Below are positions 11,801 through 21,304 of a DNA stretch of 64,000 nucleotides, in pieces. The number at the start of each line of letters is the position of its first letter. Position 1 is the stretch's first letter. This DNA is from Hyperoodon ampullatus (Eukaryota > Chordata > Mammalia > Artiodactyla > Ziphiidae), in NCBI GenBank assembly GCA_949752795.1, contig OX457065.1, positions 1,736,001-1,800,000 on the forward strand, in the 5' to 3' direction. The translations under genes were made by a program, and so were the position numbers. The notes under the pieces are model-generated. The model did no database searches. It worked only from the letters and a program-made list of their open reading frames with translations, and was not told the origin of the DNA.

Positions 11801-14800
11801 GGAAAAATCAACTGCAAGAATAGCAGCGGCCTTTCCTCTCGCCATCAAAAGATCTTTGCTGTTTGAAGAATCTTAAAAAAAAAAAAAAAAAAAAAGCCCA
11901 GAGAGATGCCCTATTTAAAACTAAGGCAGTTTGCTGTGCTGTAAGAACGGCAGAAGCACCGGGAGGAGGACCAGCGGCTCCTTACAAGGGGAAGGAACTT
12001 TTGGAAATTCTTAAAATAGGCAAGAGAAATCTGAAGTAGTACTGCAAGGCAGTGATCTGATTAAAAATAATGTCCTTGCTATAAAATGCATAGTAAGGTC
12101 CATTTTCTCAGTGTCTACGTAGAAATTTCATGAGCCAACACATATAAGTCAAAGGTGGTTTTTGATTCCTCAGCGTGGGGAGAAGATGGAAGGCAGGAAG
12201 AATTCCTTTCTTACATTCATGAAATCAACCGCTCCCGCGTTAGTATTTTACTGGTGACGCTCGCAGTGTGGTTCGTTTTGCGGCCCCGATACCTCTCCTC
12301 CATTTCTCCTACTGGCTTATGAGGGAGGCTCCACCAAGGTGTCCCACAACACCTGGAGCGTCCCATGTCGTCACAGGCAGAGAGCAGCCCCGGGTCTTCA
12401 GAGCGGAGCAATCTAAAGGTGTTCCCTGTGCGCTGTCACCCAGGGAGACACCTGGGAGCGCCCCCCGCTGCCATCACCACCACACACGGTCAGTCCCCTG
12501 CAACTTGAGGTGCCACTACCACGCCTGACTCAGCACCCTTCACCTGCCACCTGGATGATGGCAAACACCTCCAGCCAGCTGGCTGTCCAAGTCACACGCC
12601 TGACTGCACCACTTCCTGGCCTAACACCTGTCCATGGCTCCCCACCCCTTGAGGCTCAAGTTCAAGCCTGCAGCTCGGCCTTCAGGACCCTGGGCGCCTG
12701 GCCCCACCCGCCCACCTTTCTAGCTTCACTCGGTTCCCTGCCCTGCGCGCCCTTCTCACAGGTGCAATACCGTTCAAGGGCGCTGGCTGGAAGGGTGAGT
12801 AGGCGCTGAAATCCAGCCCACGCTCTGCTCACCAAACCTCACACCTGTGAGCCCACGTCTACCTGAATGGGCTCCTTTGTCTAACGTGCACCAAGGTGTT
12901 GTGCGGCCAGCAGTGGTCACGTCTCCAGGTCCCTGCCCCTCGTACAATAACTACGCCCACCGCTTCCTGAAACACAGCGGCCTTTGCTCCTCTCTCCCCA
13001 CCCTGGTGCCCAGCTCTGTCCAGGACACGCAGGCTGCAATAAACCAGGGTCTGCTAACTGACTTCTTGGGTGGCAGCATGGCTATGGCTAAGCGGGAAGA
13101 GTGGATACTCACGGAGCTGAGCCCTCACGGCCTGCCTTCCTGCAGAGGCTCTAGGGAGCCCAAGAGCTATCCCAGACCCCACAATCGGGGGAAGGTCCAA
13201 GGAGCTGGGCTGGAAGATAGATCCGTGGTGGCCCTCATAACCATGGAAACCAAGAGAATGGAGTTCAAAGTGTCTACTTTTAGGGACAGTGAAAGGATGT
13301 GATTTGCTTGGCCCTGGGGATGTACCAACCAAAGGTAAGTGATTCGGTGACGCCTAGCCACACAGGCGGCAGGAGTTCACAGGGGGTGGGGTCATGAGAG
13401 CTGCAGGGGCCCACAGGGAGGGAGAAACACTCCAAGAAACACAGAAGCCGGGCAACGCTGCCCAGGACACTGAACCCACACCGTGAGCAGCGGGGAGAAA
13501 GGCACCAAGTAACTGACACACAACCTGATTGGAAAGCCTAAGGCGGAGGGGAGGACGGACAGATGCCAAACTGATCTAAGGGAACAGAATTTCCGGAGGG
13601 CGGGCGGTGGAGATCAAGTCCAACCAGATGATGGACACTCTGCCTCCCTGTGGTCTGGACCAGGCTGGCCTGGAGGGGCCCAGCTCCTGGAGTCACAGAT
13701 GCCACACCCAAGTGGTTGGTGGCTGATGGAAGGACATCATGAGGGGTGGCAGGAAGGGATGATGTTCTCTAGTATTTAAATATATCCCAGCTTCAGGGAA
13801 TGGCTTCTTCTCCAGGTAAATGTGCAAAGGTGGGAGGAAGTGCCCTAAGACGGCATCGCCCGAAACTCCAGACACAGACTGCGAAGGCCTCGTGTCTGAA
13901 AGGGAGCAAAGTGACCCAGGAAAGGGTAGGGCAGGGGTAGGGGATGTCAGCTGAGCCCTGTTCTGGGGCATGGGAATATAGAGGGGAGGAGGGGCCTTGG
14001 CTTGTTGATTCTAGATCCACCGACAACAGCCATGGCTCTGAGAACACAGGGAGGTTCCAGAAACAACGCCACACCACCCTCCTTAGTCCAGCCCCTGCCA
14101 TGGGCCCCACTCCCAGCACCTTGTCACCAAGAGGAAAGTCCTGACAACCACACTGGCTGAGACTGTGAGGGGGCAGCTTGGACGGGCGGAGGCGGGGAGG
14201 GGAGAGGAGGCGTCCACGGCGACCAGTGGCCACGGGGTCACTGGAGGAAGACCAGCTCCTGAGTGGAGGCAAGAAAGGAGAAGCAGGCAAAGCCACGCAG
14301 ACTGGAGAAGGGGCTCCGGGGCTCAGGTTGGGAGGTCCCTGCCAAGGTAGGGGCTCTGGAGCTTCCACTGAGGAGTCACCCAGGCATCTGCATCAGGCCA
14401 TTGTCCCATGGAGGGCCACTGCTCTTTGAAACGGCCCCCTCGGTACACTGGCTGTTACCACCAAAGAAGCTGCAGAAGGAGAGCCTGGTCAGTTGCTCAG
14501 CGTTGGGCCGGGGTGGGGTGCTCCCCAGAGACAGAGCACACTCAGCACACGGGGAGCCCCTGCTCAAAGGAGCATCTGGGCATTTATCCCACAAGTGTCT
14601 ATTTCACACCGGCCTTGTGGACAGACAGATGGGCATGACCAGTCCATGCCAGGAACTAACCGCCCAAAAGGCTGCGCCGTGCAATCACACGATGACAGCG
14701 AGCCCTCTAGCCCTCCTGGTCCAGCAGAACCAAGGGGGGACTTCTTTGGAGCCAAGTCATCACACTGAGTATTGTTTCAGACCCCCAGCCCCACCCCGGG

Positions 14801-15289
14801 CCCCCCAACGATGTGGCCCAGTCATTCATCCTGTGGGGCAGGAGGGTTAAGTAATATTCAGAAGGTAATTCAAAGTTGCCCTTTAAGTGGACTGAGGGCC
14901 CCATGGTGGACTGAATCCAAAGGTGTGAAATACTATCCAAGGGCACGAGAGCCCACAGAGCAACTCAAGCCTCACCTGGGCTGGTCTCCATCACCCTGAA
15001 AACACCATCATGGAAACTTGCTGAAGAACCAGTGTTTTACAATTCCAAAGTACCGAGTCTCAATAAGGCAGCCAGTCCCCAGGGCATCAGAAGATTTTGT
15101 TTCAGAATGGATCATATTTTAATCTATTTCCCACTTGTAATATACTATGAAGAAACAATTAGGGAGGGTTAATTATTCTATTACTCTTTACCATAAGAAG
15201 TGACCTTCACCCTAACAAAAAATATAAGAATTTATCAGGAAGACAGTACTTAGACAAAAGTGTGTCTTCCTTAGTAAGAGACTTGGAAC
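8886..15289. other. MGLL intron 2, long mostly unique GC-moderate stretch
   Basis: This is the longest repeat-poor part of the intron. Visible items are a pyrimidine-rich stretch (10430-10570), a purine-rich stretch (11096-11160 read on minus), a 19-base A run at about 11877-11895, and an old LINE-like segment at 12520-12790. Long frames on the minus strand (10758-11541 and 13793-14368) show no recognisable domains or splice context and are probably chance frames in CpG-poor GC-rich DNA. Confidence 0.5.
12530..12790 (+). repeat. possible ancient LINE (L2-like) fragment
   Basis: The pattern 'tgcaccacttcctggcctaa', 'tccatggctccccaccc' and 'ggctcaagttcaagcctgc' resembles the widespread mammalian LINE segment that usually reads 'aatggctccccattgccc'. 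It is strongly diverged, so the family is uncertain. Confidence 0.35.
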
Positions 15290-15450
15290 CAGAGGAATGT
15301 GGACAAAATGCAGTTGGACCGGCTTTAAAAGAGGGAAAATAATGATAACATCTGCCCCACAGGTTGATGTGAAGATAAAACGAGATCACATCTAAGAGAC
15401 TAGTCGGGACTCCAGAACACACGATACTCGGTACTCGATTAATATGAGAT
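15290..15450 (+). repeat. MIR SINE 3' fragment
   Basis: 'gggaaaataatgataacatc' and 'ccccacaggttgatgtgaag' followed by 'ataaaacgagatcacat' and 'ggtactcgattaat' match the 3' half of MIR. Confidence 0.6.
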
Positions 15451-17090
15451 AATTCTGCTACACCTTAAGTACGATGTTTGTTGTTACAGTAAATACTACC
15501 AGAAGAGCACGAATCTGCCTTGGCGTAACCAAGCGTAGGCTTTAAGCCTCTGGTTCATAATGATTAAAGACTGAGTCTCTGGCCGGCTCTGTTAAAAACA
15601 GCATTGAGTCTGGACGCACATGTGGTAACAGCGATCCCAGGAATCGCCTTCCTCTTTCCCAGGGCCCAGTGTGAGGAGGCCAGTATTTGTAGAGACACAA
15701 TTTGTTTGCATCATTAGGTTAAGCCAGCTTCCCAGCGTGGCTGACGCCATGACCCTGGGTCGCTCTGGGCCACCGGCAGAGCTGGTCTGGGAACCCAGCA
15801 AATGCTCCAGGGGCTGAGTGTTCTGGCAGGTGTTCTGAACAGGCCCAACTTGACCAGAAATCCAACCCACCCCAGTGCTCAGTAAGAAAGACAGGCACCG
15901 ACCCCTCTGTTGGACACTGTCTGTAAGTCAGTGGCTTCTGAGGTCCCAAGGGCCTCTGTGGGAAAGATTTTTTAAAAGGAGCAGAGAAAAGGGACATTTG
16001 CTGGTGTTTTCCCCGCCGATTAGAGCAGACAAGACTCTGAGCTAACTGGGGGAAAGACCGTGGAGGACACTCCCTGGAGGGGAAGGGCGGAGGCCAGTGG
16101 TCCCCTCCCGCTCCTAGAGGCAGCAGTGCTGACGAGAAGCAGCAGAGCTGTCCCAGAGCAGCAAGAGGGCAGGGCTGCCACACTGCTATCTGCCAGAGCA
16201 GCTGGGCTCAGCTTCTCCAACAGGGACACGCTCCCCCACCAGCCGGCACAGATCTCTGCCCTGAGGCCCCCGCTGCGTCCTCACCACTCGGCCTGCCCTG
16301 ACCCCTCCCCCAGGACGCCAGGATGCGGCATCTGTCACCGCAGGGGCCTCCAGGACATTCCAACTGGTCAGGCTGGTGGTGAAATGTTTTACGGACCCCC
16401 TGACAGAGGGAGGCCAATCCCAGAGGGAGTTTATCGACCTGCATCATCTCAGGGGGTGGAGGCCGAGCAGGTAGGCAGGCGGCCTCTCTTCCAAAGCCCA
16501 GGGCCTAGCTACCTCAACCACCCACCCCCGTTCTTATTCCCATCAGCGTCCGCTGCAAGGTAAACACTGACCCCAAGAGACACTCGGTTTAAACAACTGG
16601 GAGTGGCGTTTGCCATCTCTAACTAGAGCAAAAGCGAGGGAGCACAGAGCTCCCCACAGTGTGACTCAGGGTGGAGACCGTGAAAGCCACTCACGGCCCA
16701 GGGAAGGGCAGCCATTCGGCCTCGGCCCACCCATTCAGCTCCTCCTCGCCCCGTCTGAGGACCGCAGGGTCTCCCTGCCATCGACCTGGAGCGAGGACAA
16801 CCTCCCCACTTAACCAGGAAGTCCCCAAAGTCTGAGACTCAAACATCACAAACTTAGCTCCCAATCTTTGTCCTCTTTTTGTATATTGATCAAATAATGC
16901 ACCACATACCACGAAGTTGTTAGAAATTAAACCAAGAGTGTGCACTTGTACTGCCAGTTAAGTCAGAATGGAGAATTAATGATAATGCTTGACAACCCCA
17001 CCTCCCCATCTGACACACATGCACACACACACACACTCTCTCCTCTAGAGGAAATCTTTAAGAAGGACATGGCCAGACCTGTAGGAACTC
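15451..17090. other. MGLL intron 2, unique sequence
   Basis: No exon or repeat recognised. A short (CA)n sits near 17018-17036. Confidence 0.5.
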
Positions 17091-17293
17091 TTTTTTTTTT
17101 TGCGGTACGCAGGCCTCTCACTGTTGTGGCCTCTCCCGTTGCGGAGCACAGGCTCCAGACGCGCAGGCTCAGCAGCCATGGCTCATGGGCCCAGTCGCTC
17201 CGCGGCATGTGGGATCTTCCCGGACCGGGGCACGAACCCGTGTCCCCTGCATTGGCAGGCGGACTCTCAACCACTGCGCCACCAGGGAAGCCC
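17091..17293 (-). mobile_element. CHR-2-type SINE, antisense
   Basis: A complete inverted copy, sense with respect to MGLL transcription, with a ten-T tail. Flanks CTGTAGGAACTCT and CTGTAGGAGTTCT form an imperfect target duplication. Confidence 0.92.
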
Positions 17294-18254
17294 TGTAGGA
17301 GTTCTTAACTGCCCATTACAATAGCCGGTTTATATGGCTGCCCTGAAGCTATGATTTTAAACCAGGTCTTTAAAGTCCATATCTCTGCTTTTGTTTTTGT
17401 TTTTTAATGTGCAGCTACCTGGATTATACAAACCTTGTTGAAAATGTAGGAAGAATTTTGTATCTGTACTAGAGTTGGGTGATGACTGAAACACAAAGGG
17501 AGACATAATCCTATAATCCATACCACACCATACGTGTCCCCTAGGAGACAACAGGACTGTGAAACAGGTAACATGTCCATGGAACAGAAAATGTTCACTT
17601 GTCACTAGGCCAATTGGTTACCGCAAATAATTTCTTTCCCTGAACAACACAAACAAGCAGGGTTTTCCCTATTTCGTACAAGAGGAGGGAAGCAGGAGAC
17701 CAGCTGTCTTACTGTGTGCAGTCCCAACGCCTGCTTCTAATAGCAAGACAAATCTTTGATGGAAAATGTACAAAGTAATTGAGCTGGCAAGAAATCAGGA
17801 GGAAACACCCAGACCCCTTTCTTTCTGTTACATAGGTATGACACCTTCTGAAGCTCATACTCAAACAGGAAAAGAGAACAAAAGTTACTATATATCCATT
17901 ATTTTGATTTTCTTATCTGATTAGGTGGTTTTGTATAATTGTTGGGTTGGATTCTAAAGGAATGCCTGTACAACAGGAAATCAACTCCAGTACAAAAAAT
18001 AAAGTCATGTGGAATTTTTGAAAACTGCCATACGGTAGAATCCGTATCCTAGTTGTTATAATGAAAATAGAACGTCTGCTTCTTAATTTTAAAAAAAGAT
18101 GATATATAAGTCTCAGTTCTGTTAGTCCGCTGTGCCTGATGTTAAAATGGCACGTAAAGATGGTCATGGAGAAAGTGGCCGCACAGGAGCTGCACACAAA
18201 CGGGGAGAGGGGACATGAACCCCCCAGGGCACATCCGGGTAGCACTCGGGGGAG
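17294..18254. other. MGLL intron 2 proximal to exon 2, unique AT-rich sequence
   Basis: No repeats recognised in the 960 bp next to exon 2. Together with intron 1 this makes a repeat-free zone around the MGLL 5' exons. Confidence 0.5.
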
Positions 18255-18260
18255 ACTTAC

Positions 18261-18405
18261 CTGGGTGTGCCCGAGGGTTTCCAGTACCGGCAGAAGAGGT
18301 ACTGTCCGTCGGCGTTGACCAGGTGAGGGAGGTCCTGGTACGGAACACTCTGCGGGGTCCGCCTGGGAGAACTTTCCTCCGGCATTCTGAAAGGATCTTC
18401 AGGTC
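18261..18405 (-). CDS. MGLL: MGLL exon 2 (N-terminal coding exon of monoacylglycerol lipase)
   Basis: MGLL is a serine hydrolase of the alpha/beta fold. It splits monoacylglycerols, including the endocannabinoid 2-arachidonoylglycerol, into fatty acid and glycerol at membranes and lipid droplets. The exon reads [18 protein letters not shown] and continues through [20 protein letters not shown] to GTP, nearly the same as the human N-terminus. Differences from the human protein as I know it are PFR for PSS, V for I and S for T. The 145-bp exon is bounded on the minus strand by a pyrimidine-rich tract ending in CCAG (AG at 18406-18407) and by the strong donor GTAAGT (18255-18260). It enters in phase 1 and leaves in phase 2. 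An internal ATG at 18383-18385, with A at -3, is the start of the shorter MPEESS isoform. The catalytic Ser-Asp-His triad lies in later exons outside the window, so catalysis cannot be checked here. Confidence 0.96.
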
Positions 18406-18861
18406 CTGGGAAGGAAGAAGGACACATTCCAAAGTCAGGGATAGGGCAAAACACAGAGATCAGGAGGGAAACCTTGTTCAGAGTAACAATTTTTTAAAGC
18501 AGGTTAAAAACAAAAAACCTCCATTTCAAAGATTTTAAAAATACATATATATTCCTTAAGACTGAAAAATCCCATTTGTTCTTAAGAAAAATGCTCACTT
18601 TATTTTTTAAGTGCCTCATTAAGCTTTTCCCCCCTTCCCATCTGTGTTTATTTTAAATCATTTCAGGAAACTTCATCTTAAAGGCTATTTTAGCTGTAAT
18701 CAAGTGGAAATCATAGTCAGCTCTGTGGGTATAAAGACCCAGCTGCAAAAGACCCATCTATCTTAAAATCCCCAAGGAAGTTTCAAAGGGGCGCGATAAT
18801 GAGGTGGATGATATTCCGATTAATTCCTCCTGTCTGAAATTCCAAGGATGCCATGACAAAC
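18406..18861 (-). other. MGLL: MGLL intron 1 (456 bp)
   Basis: This short intron lies between the MET exon and exon 2, with GT..AG ends. It is AT-rich and I recognise no interspersed repeat in it. That is notable in such a repeat-dense window and may reflect selection or simply promoter proximity. Confidence 0.8.
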
Positions 18862-18871
18862 CTGTTTCCAT
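18862..18871 (-). CDS. MGLL: MGLL exon 1, coding part (MET-G start of the long isoform)
   Basis: The ten bases ATGGAAACAG are followed at once by the donor GTTTGT (minus strand). Joining them to exon 2 gives M-E-T-G-P-E-D-P with the glycine codon split G|GA, which matches the start of the human 313-residue isoform. The start context is strong, with G at -3 and G at +4. The two coding parts add up to 155 nt, consistent with the phase-2 exit of exon 2. This exon is too short to be found by open-frame length. I identified it by looking for the missing codons and a donor upstream of exon 2. Confidence 0.88.
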
Positions 18872-18990
18872 CACGTCCTGGCTTCTGTGGTTCACAACCA
18901 CACAGCCTTGACAGTTAGAGCCAGGCAAACACGGGCTGTTCCCTCATCTCGGCGGTCACAGGGCGGCCTGCAGGGCACCCCACGCCCCTG
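18872..18990 (-). other. MGLL: MGLL 5' UTR of the long isoform (upstream limit uncertain)
   Basis: This is sequence directly upstream of the MET start, running into the edge of the CpG island. The transcription start cannot be placed from sequence, and no TATA box was seen, as expected for a CpG-island promoter. A short upstream open frame (18915-18947) lies inside it. The upstream limit given here is only a guess at the island edge. Confidence 0.5.
18915..18947 (-). promoter_or_regulatory. uORF in the MGLL 5' UTR (10 codons)
   Basis: On the minus strand ATG at 18945-18947 opens a frame reading MREQPVFAWL and closes with TAA at 18915-18917, 43 nt before the MGLL start codon. Its context has G at -3 (GAG before the ATG) and A at +4. 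If transcription starts upstream of 18947, it could lower or tune initiation at the MET start. It would be absent from transcripts that use the alternative first exon. Confidence 0.4.
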
Positions 18991-19429
18991 CTTCCCACCT
19001 CGCGCCCTGGCTCACAGATACCGCCCAGGCTTGAAGGGTGCGGCGCCCTCTCAGCCCTCCGGGGCCGCCCTCCCTCCGCGGGGCGGGCACCGGGCGCCTG
19101 CGAGCCTCCACTACTAGTTCACCATCACTTTTCCTAAACAAACCACTGAGGCGGGGTGAAGGGGGGCCGGGAGCCCGGCGCCCACTGCCCGGGAAGCCAG
19201 AGAACCAGGTCCGCGCTCCCAGGGCCCCCGCACACGCACACATGCGGGTCCCCGAGGAAAGTCACCCGGGCTCCCGACAAACTTTGTTCCCCTCCCGTCT
19301 CCACCAGCGCAGGCAGCACAGCCCCGCGCTGTCTCTGGAGGTGCCGCCAGCTGCTCTGCTCGCGGACGGGCACTGGGACACGGAGTTGACGGGTCCAAGT
19401 TGGTTCGGGGCTGCTGCTGGGGAGCGGGG

Positions 19430-19492
19430 CGCGCGCGCACCGATGCACACACAGACACGCGCGCACTCGTGCGCACACGCGCGCAGGGGCGC
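19430..19492. repeat. alternating CG/CA tract, Z-DNA-prone
   Basis: This stretch alternates purine and pyrimidine (runs of gcgcgc, cacaca and gcgcac), within the CpG island. Such tracts can adopt Z-DNA under negative supercoiling near active promoters. Confidence 0.6.
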
Positions 19493-19591
19493 GGGAGCCC
19501 ACGCCGAGCCCGGACGCGGGGACGCGGGGACCCAGGGCTGCCCCACCCTGGGACGGCGCGGCAGCCGGAGGCGGGGACGGGAGGCAGTTAC

Positions 19592-19760
19592 CGGGGCCAC
19601 GAGCGCCGCTGTCGCGTCCCCGAGCGCGGTCCTCGTCTGTGGCGGGCCAGGGCCGGAGAACTGCGCGCCGCCGGCTCCGCGGAGACAGGGCGCGGCGTCC
19701 GCGCCGCCACTTATCCCGGCTCTCGGCCGGGGGCGGCCGGAGGGGGTGGGAACGCGAGAG
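19592..19760 (-). other. possible alternative non-coding first exon of MGLL
   Basis: Inside the island the minus strand reads GGCCCCG|GTAACT, a good donor at 19586-19591. Splicing from here to exon 2 would make a transcript without the MET codon, which would start translation at MPEESS as in the known shorter isoform. The 5' end is not visible and the boundary at 19760 is arbitrary. This is inference from splice-site quality and the known existence of two MGLL protein starts. Confidence 0.35.
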
Positions 19761-19895
19761 GCGGCGCCGGGCCCACGTGTGCGGCCAGCGGACCCGCCAG
19801 GCGCTCCTCCCCGCCGGCCGCGCCCCGGGGTGGCCGCGCCGGGGGCTGTCACTCCCCGAACGGAGACGGCTCTCGGGAGCCTCCGCGCGGGAGGA

Positions 19896-20192
19896 CACGC
19901 CACACCCACGCGCGCACACACCACGCGCGCACACCCACCCGCACAGAGACACATTCAGGGACACACATGCACACAGACCTCCCCACAGATACACACACGT
20001 GGGCACCACGCATGCAAACAACAAACCACACGGACACACACTCAATACACAAAGACAGACACACGATCCACAGATACACACAAACCCACATAACACATAA
20101 AAAGGAACAGAGAAGCACTCAGACACAGACACCCCATGCAGACAGAGACACACACACATCACACACACACACCACACAGACACACACACACA
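19896..20192. repeat. degenerate CA-rich microsatellite tract flanking the CpG island
   Basis: Roughly 300 bp of imperfect (CA)n with ACACAG, ACACACG and CACG variants. It abuts the upstream edge of the MGLL CpG island. The longest pure runs are around 20150-20190. The open frames across it are low-complexity (Thr/His or Cys/Val) and not genes. Confidence 0.85.
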
Positions 20193-20793
20193 AAAAGCTG
20201 GGTGTTAATCCCCAAAAGGTAGGGTAGAGGCAGACAAGTGCAGGCCTTGCCCCAGAAACCCTCCCTGGGATCCTAACAAAACCCCTGGGAATTCTGAGCA
20301 GCGTCCAGTGCAGCTGGCAGTGCAGCTGGGGCACAGGGACAGCACTGGATCAGAGTCTAGACCACCTGGGCTCAGCGTTAGCACCTCCAATTTGCCTGTG
20401 AGGCTTCATCTCCTCACCTGCAACCCACGACTGACAACACCTCTGTCCCTGAGTGACAGGTGCCCCTGCTCACACTGACCTCGGGAGGCCTTTGCGTCCT
20501 TCCTTCTTTCACAAACAACTTTACACTATAGCAGTGTTGAAAAGAACCACTGTCCTCCAGAAACTCCCATCTCAGGGTCACACGTCTTGAGGGTGGAGAC
20601 CCAGGCTGCTTAAGGCCTGTGCTCCAAATTAAGAAATACAACGAGAGAAGCCGTTGAGAAGCCGCTTGGGCGTAAGCGCTGCGGAGAGGGGTGGCTAAGT
20701 GACAGGACCCAGGCACGGCAAGTCTGGAGCAGCCGTCTCAGAGCAGAGAGCCCGGAGGTGGAGGCTGTCACACTGCAAGCACCTGGATTAGAA
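20193..20793. other. upstream flank of MGLL, unique sequence
   Basis: Beyond the CA tract there is no recognisable gene. A weak MIR-like piece ('gaggcttcatctcctcacct') lies near 20400-20420. Confidence 0.45.
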
Positions 20794-21000
20794 AATTTTT
20801 TGTTTTTTGCGGTACACGGGCCTCTCACTGCTGCGGCCTCTCCCGCTGCAGAGCACAGGCTCCGGACACGCAGGCTCAGCGGCCACGGCTCACAGGCCCA
20901 GCCACTCCACGGCATGTGGGATCTTCCCAGACCGGGGCACGAACCCGTGTCCCCTGCATCGGCAGGCGGACTCCCAACCACTGCGCCACCAGGGAAGCCC
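20794..21000 (-). mobile_element. CHR-2-type SINE, antisense
   Basis: Full-length inverted copy with target duplication CTGGATTAGAA (20783-20793 and from 21000). It is the SINE nearest upstream of the MGLL promoter region. Confidence 0.93.
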
Positions 21001-21304
21001 TGGATTAGAATTTATTCAAGGAGTGGCCACTGGGGTCCAATGGACATTGTGGGGGACCCAAAGCCCACCAAGTCCCCTGTATGCACTTGTTTCAGATTTT
21101 CCCAGCTCCAGCATCTCATGATTTTGAATACACATTGTGAAAGTTTGGGGGACAGTTTTCAGCAGAACCCCAGTGGACGTGGTGGTTAAGAGCTTGAAGA
21201 GTCTCTCCTAGTTTGGTTACCGACGTAAACAAGAGCACGGGGGTTGGTAGCGCCCACACTGGGAGTTCAGAGAGTGGGACTGTGCTGTTCCGTACCTGGC
21301 TTTT

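Larger units (their letters stand above)
18990..19945 (-). promoter_or_regulatory. CpG island and likely MGLL promoter
   Basis: About 950 bp of GC-rich sequence has dense CpG, in sharp contrast to the flanks. GC boxes are visible at 19080-19088 and 19729-19738, and a CACGTG E-box at 19774-19779. It sits just upstream of the MGLL MET exon on the minus strand, where a housekeeping-type promoter is expected. Long frames are open on both strands across it, which is usual for GC-rich DNA and not evidence of a protein. Confidence 0.85.

Noticed and set aside
13793..14368. Minus-strand frame of 191 codons in MGLL intron 2
   Set aside because: The composition is that of GC-rich intron and no family is recognised. 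No splice sites fit it into MGLL.
1..18254. MGLL exon 3 in the window
   Set aside because: I searched the minus strand for the expected ALIFVSHGAGEHSG start and for the GHSMGG nucleophile region and saw neither, so it must lie beyond position 1.
19134..19320. A frame reading VETGGEQ in the CpG island as the MGLL MET-G exon
   Set aside because: It lacks an ATG and a GT donor after the glycine base. The true match with both is at 18862-18871.
20158..20192. CRISPR-like short repeats
   Set aside because: The pattern is a simple CA microsatellite. There are no spacers, and the genome is a mammal's.
19038..20227. Long frames on both strands (up to about 350 codons) across the CpG island and CA tract
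   Set aside because: They overlap on both strands and in several frames, consist of Arg/Pro/Gly/Ala or Thr/His low-complexity sequence, and are explained by lack of stop codons in GC-rich and CA-repeat DNA.
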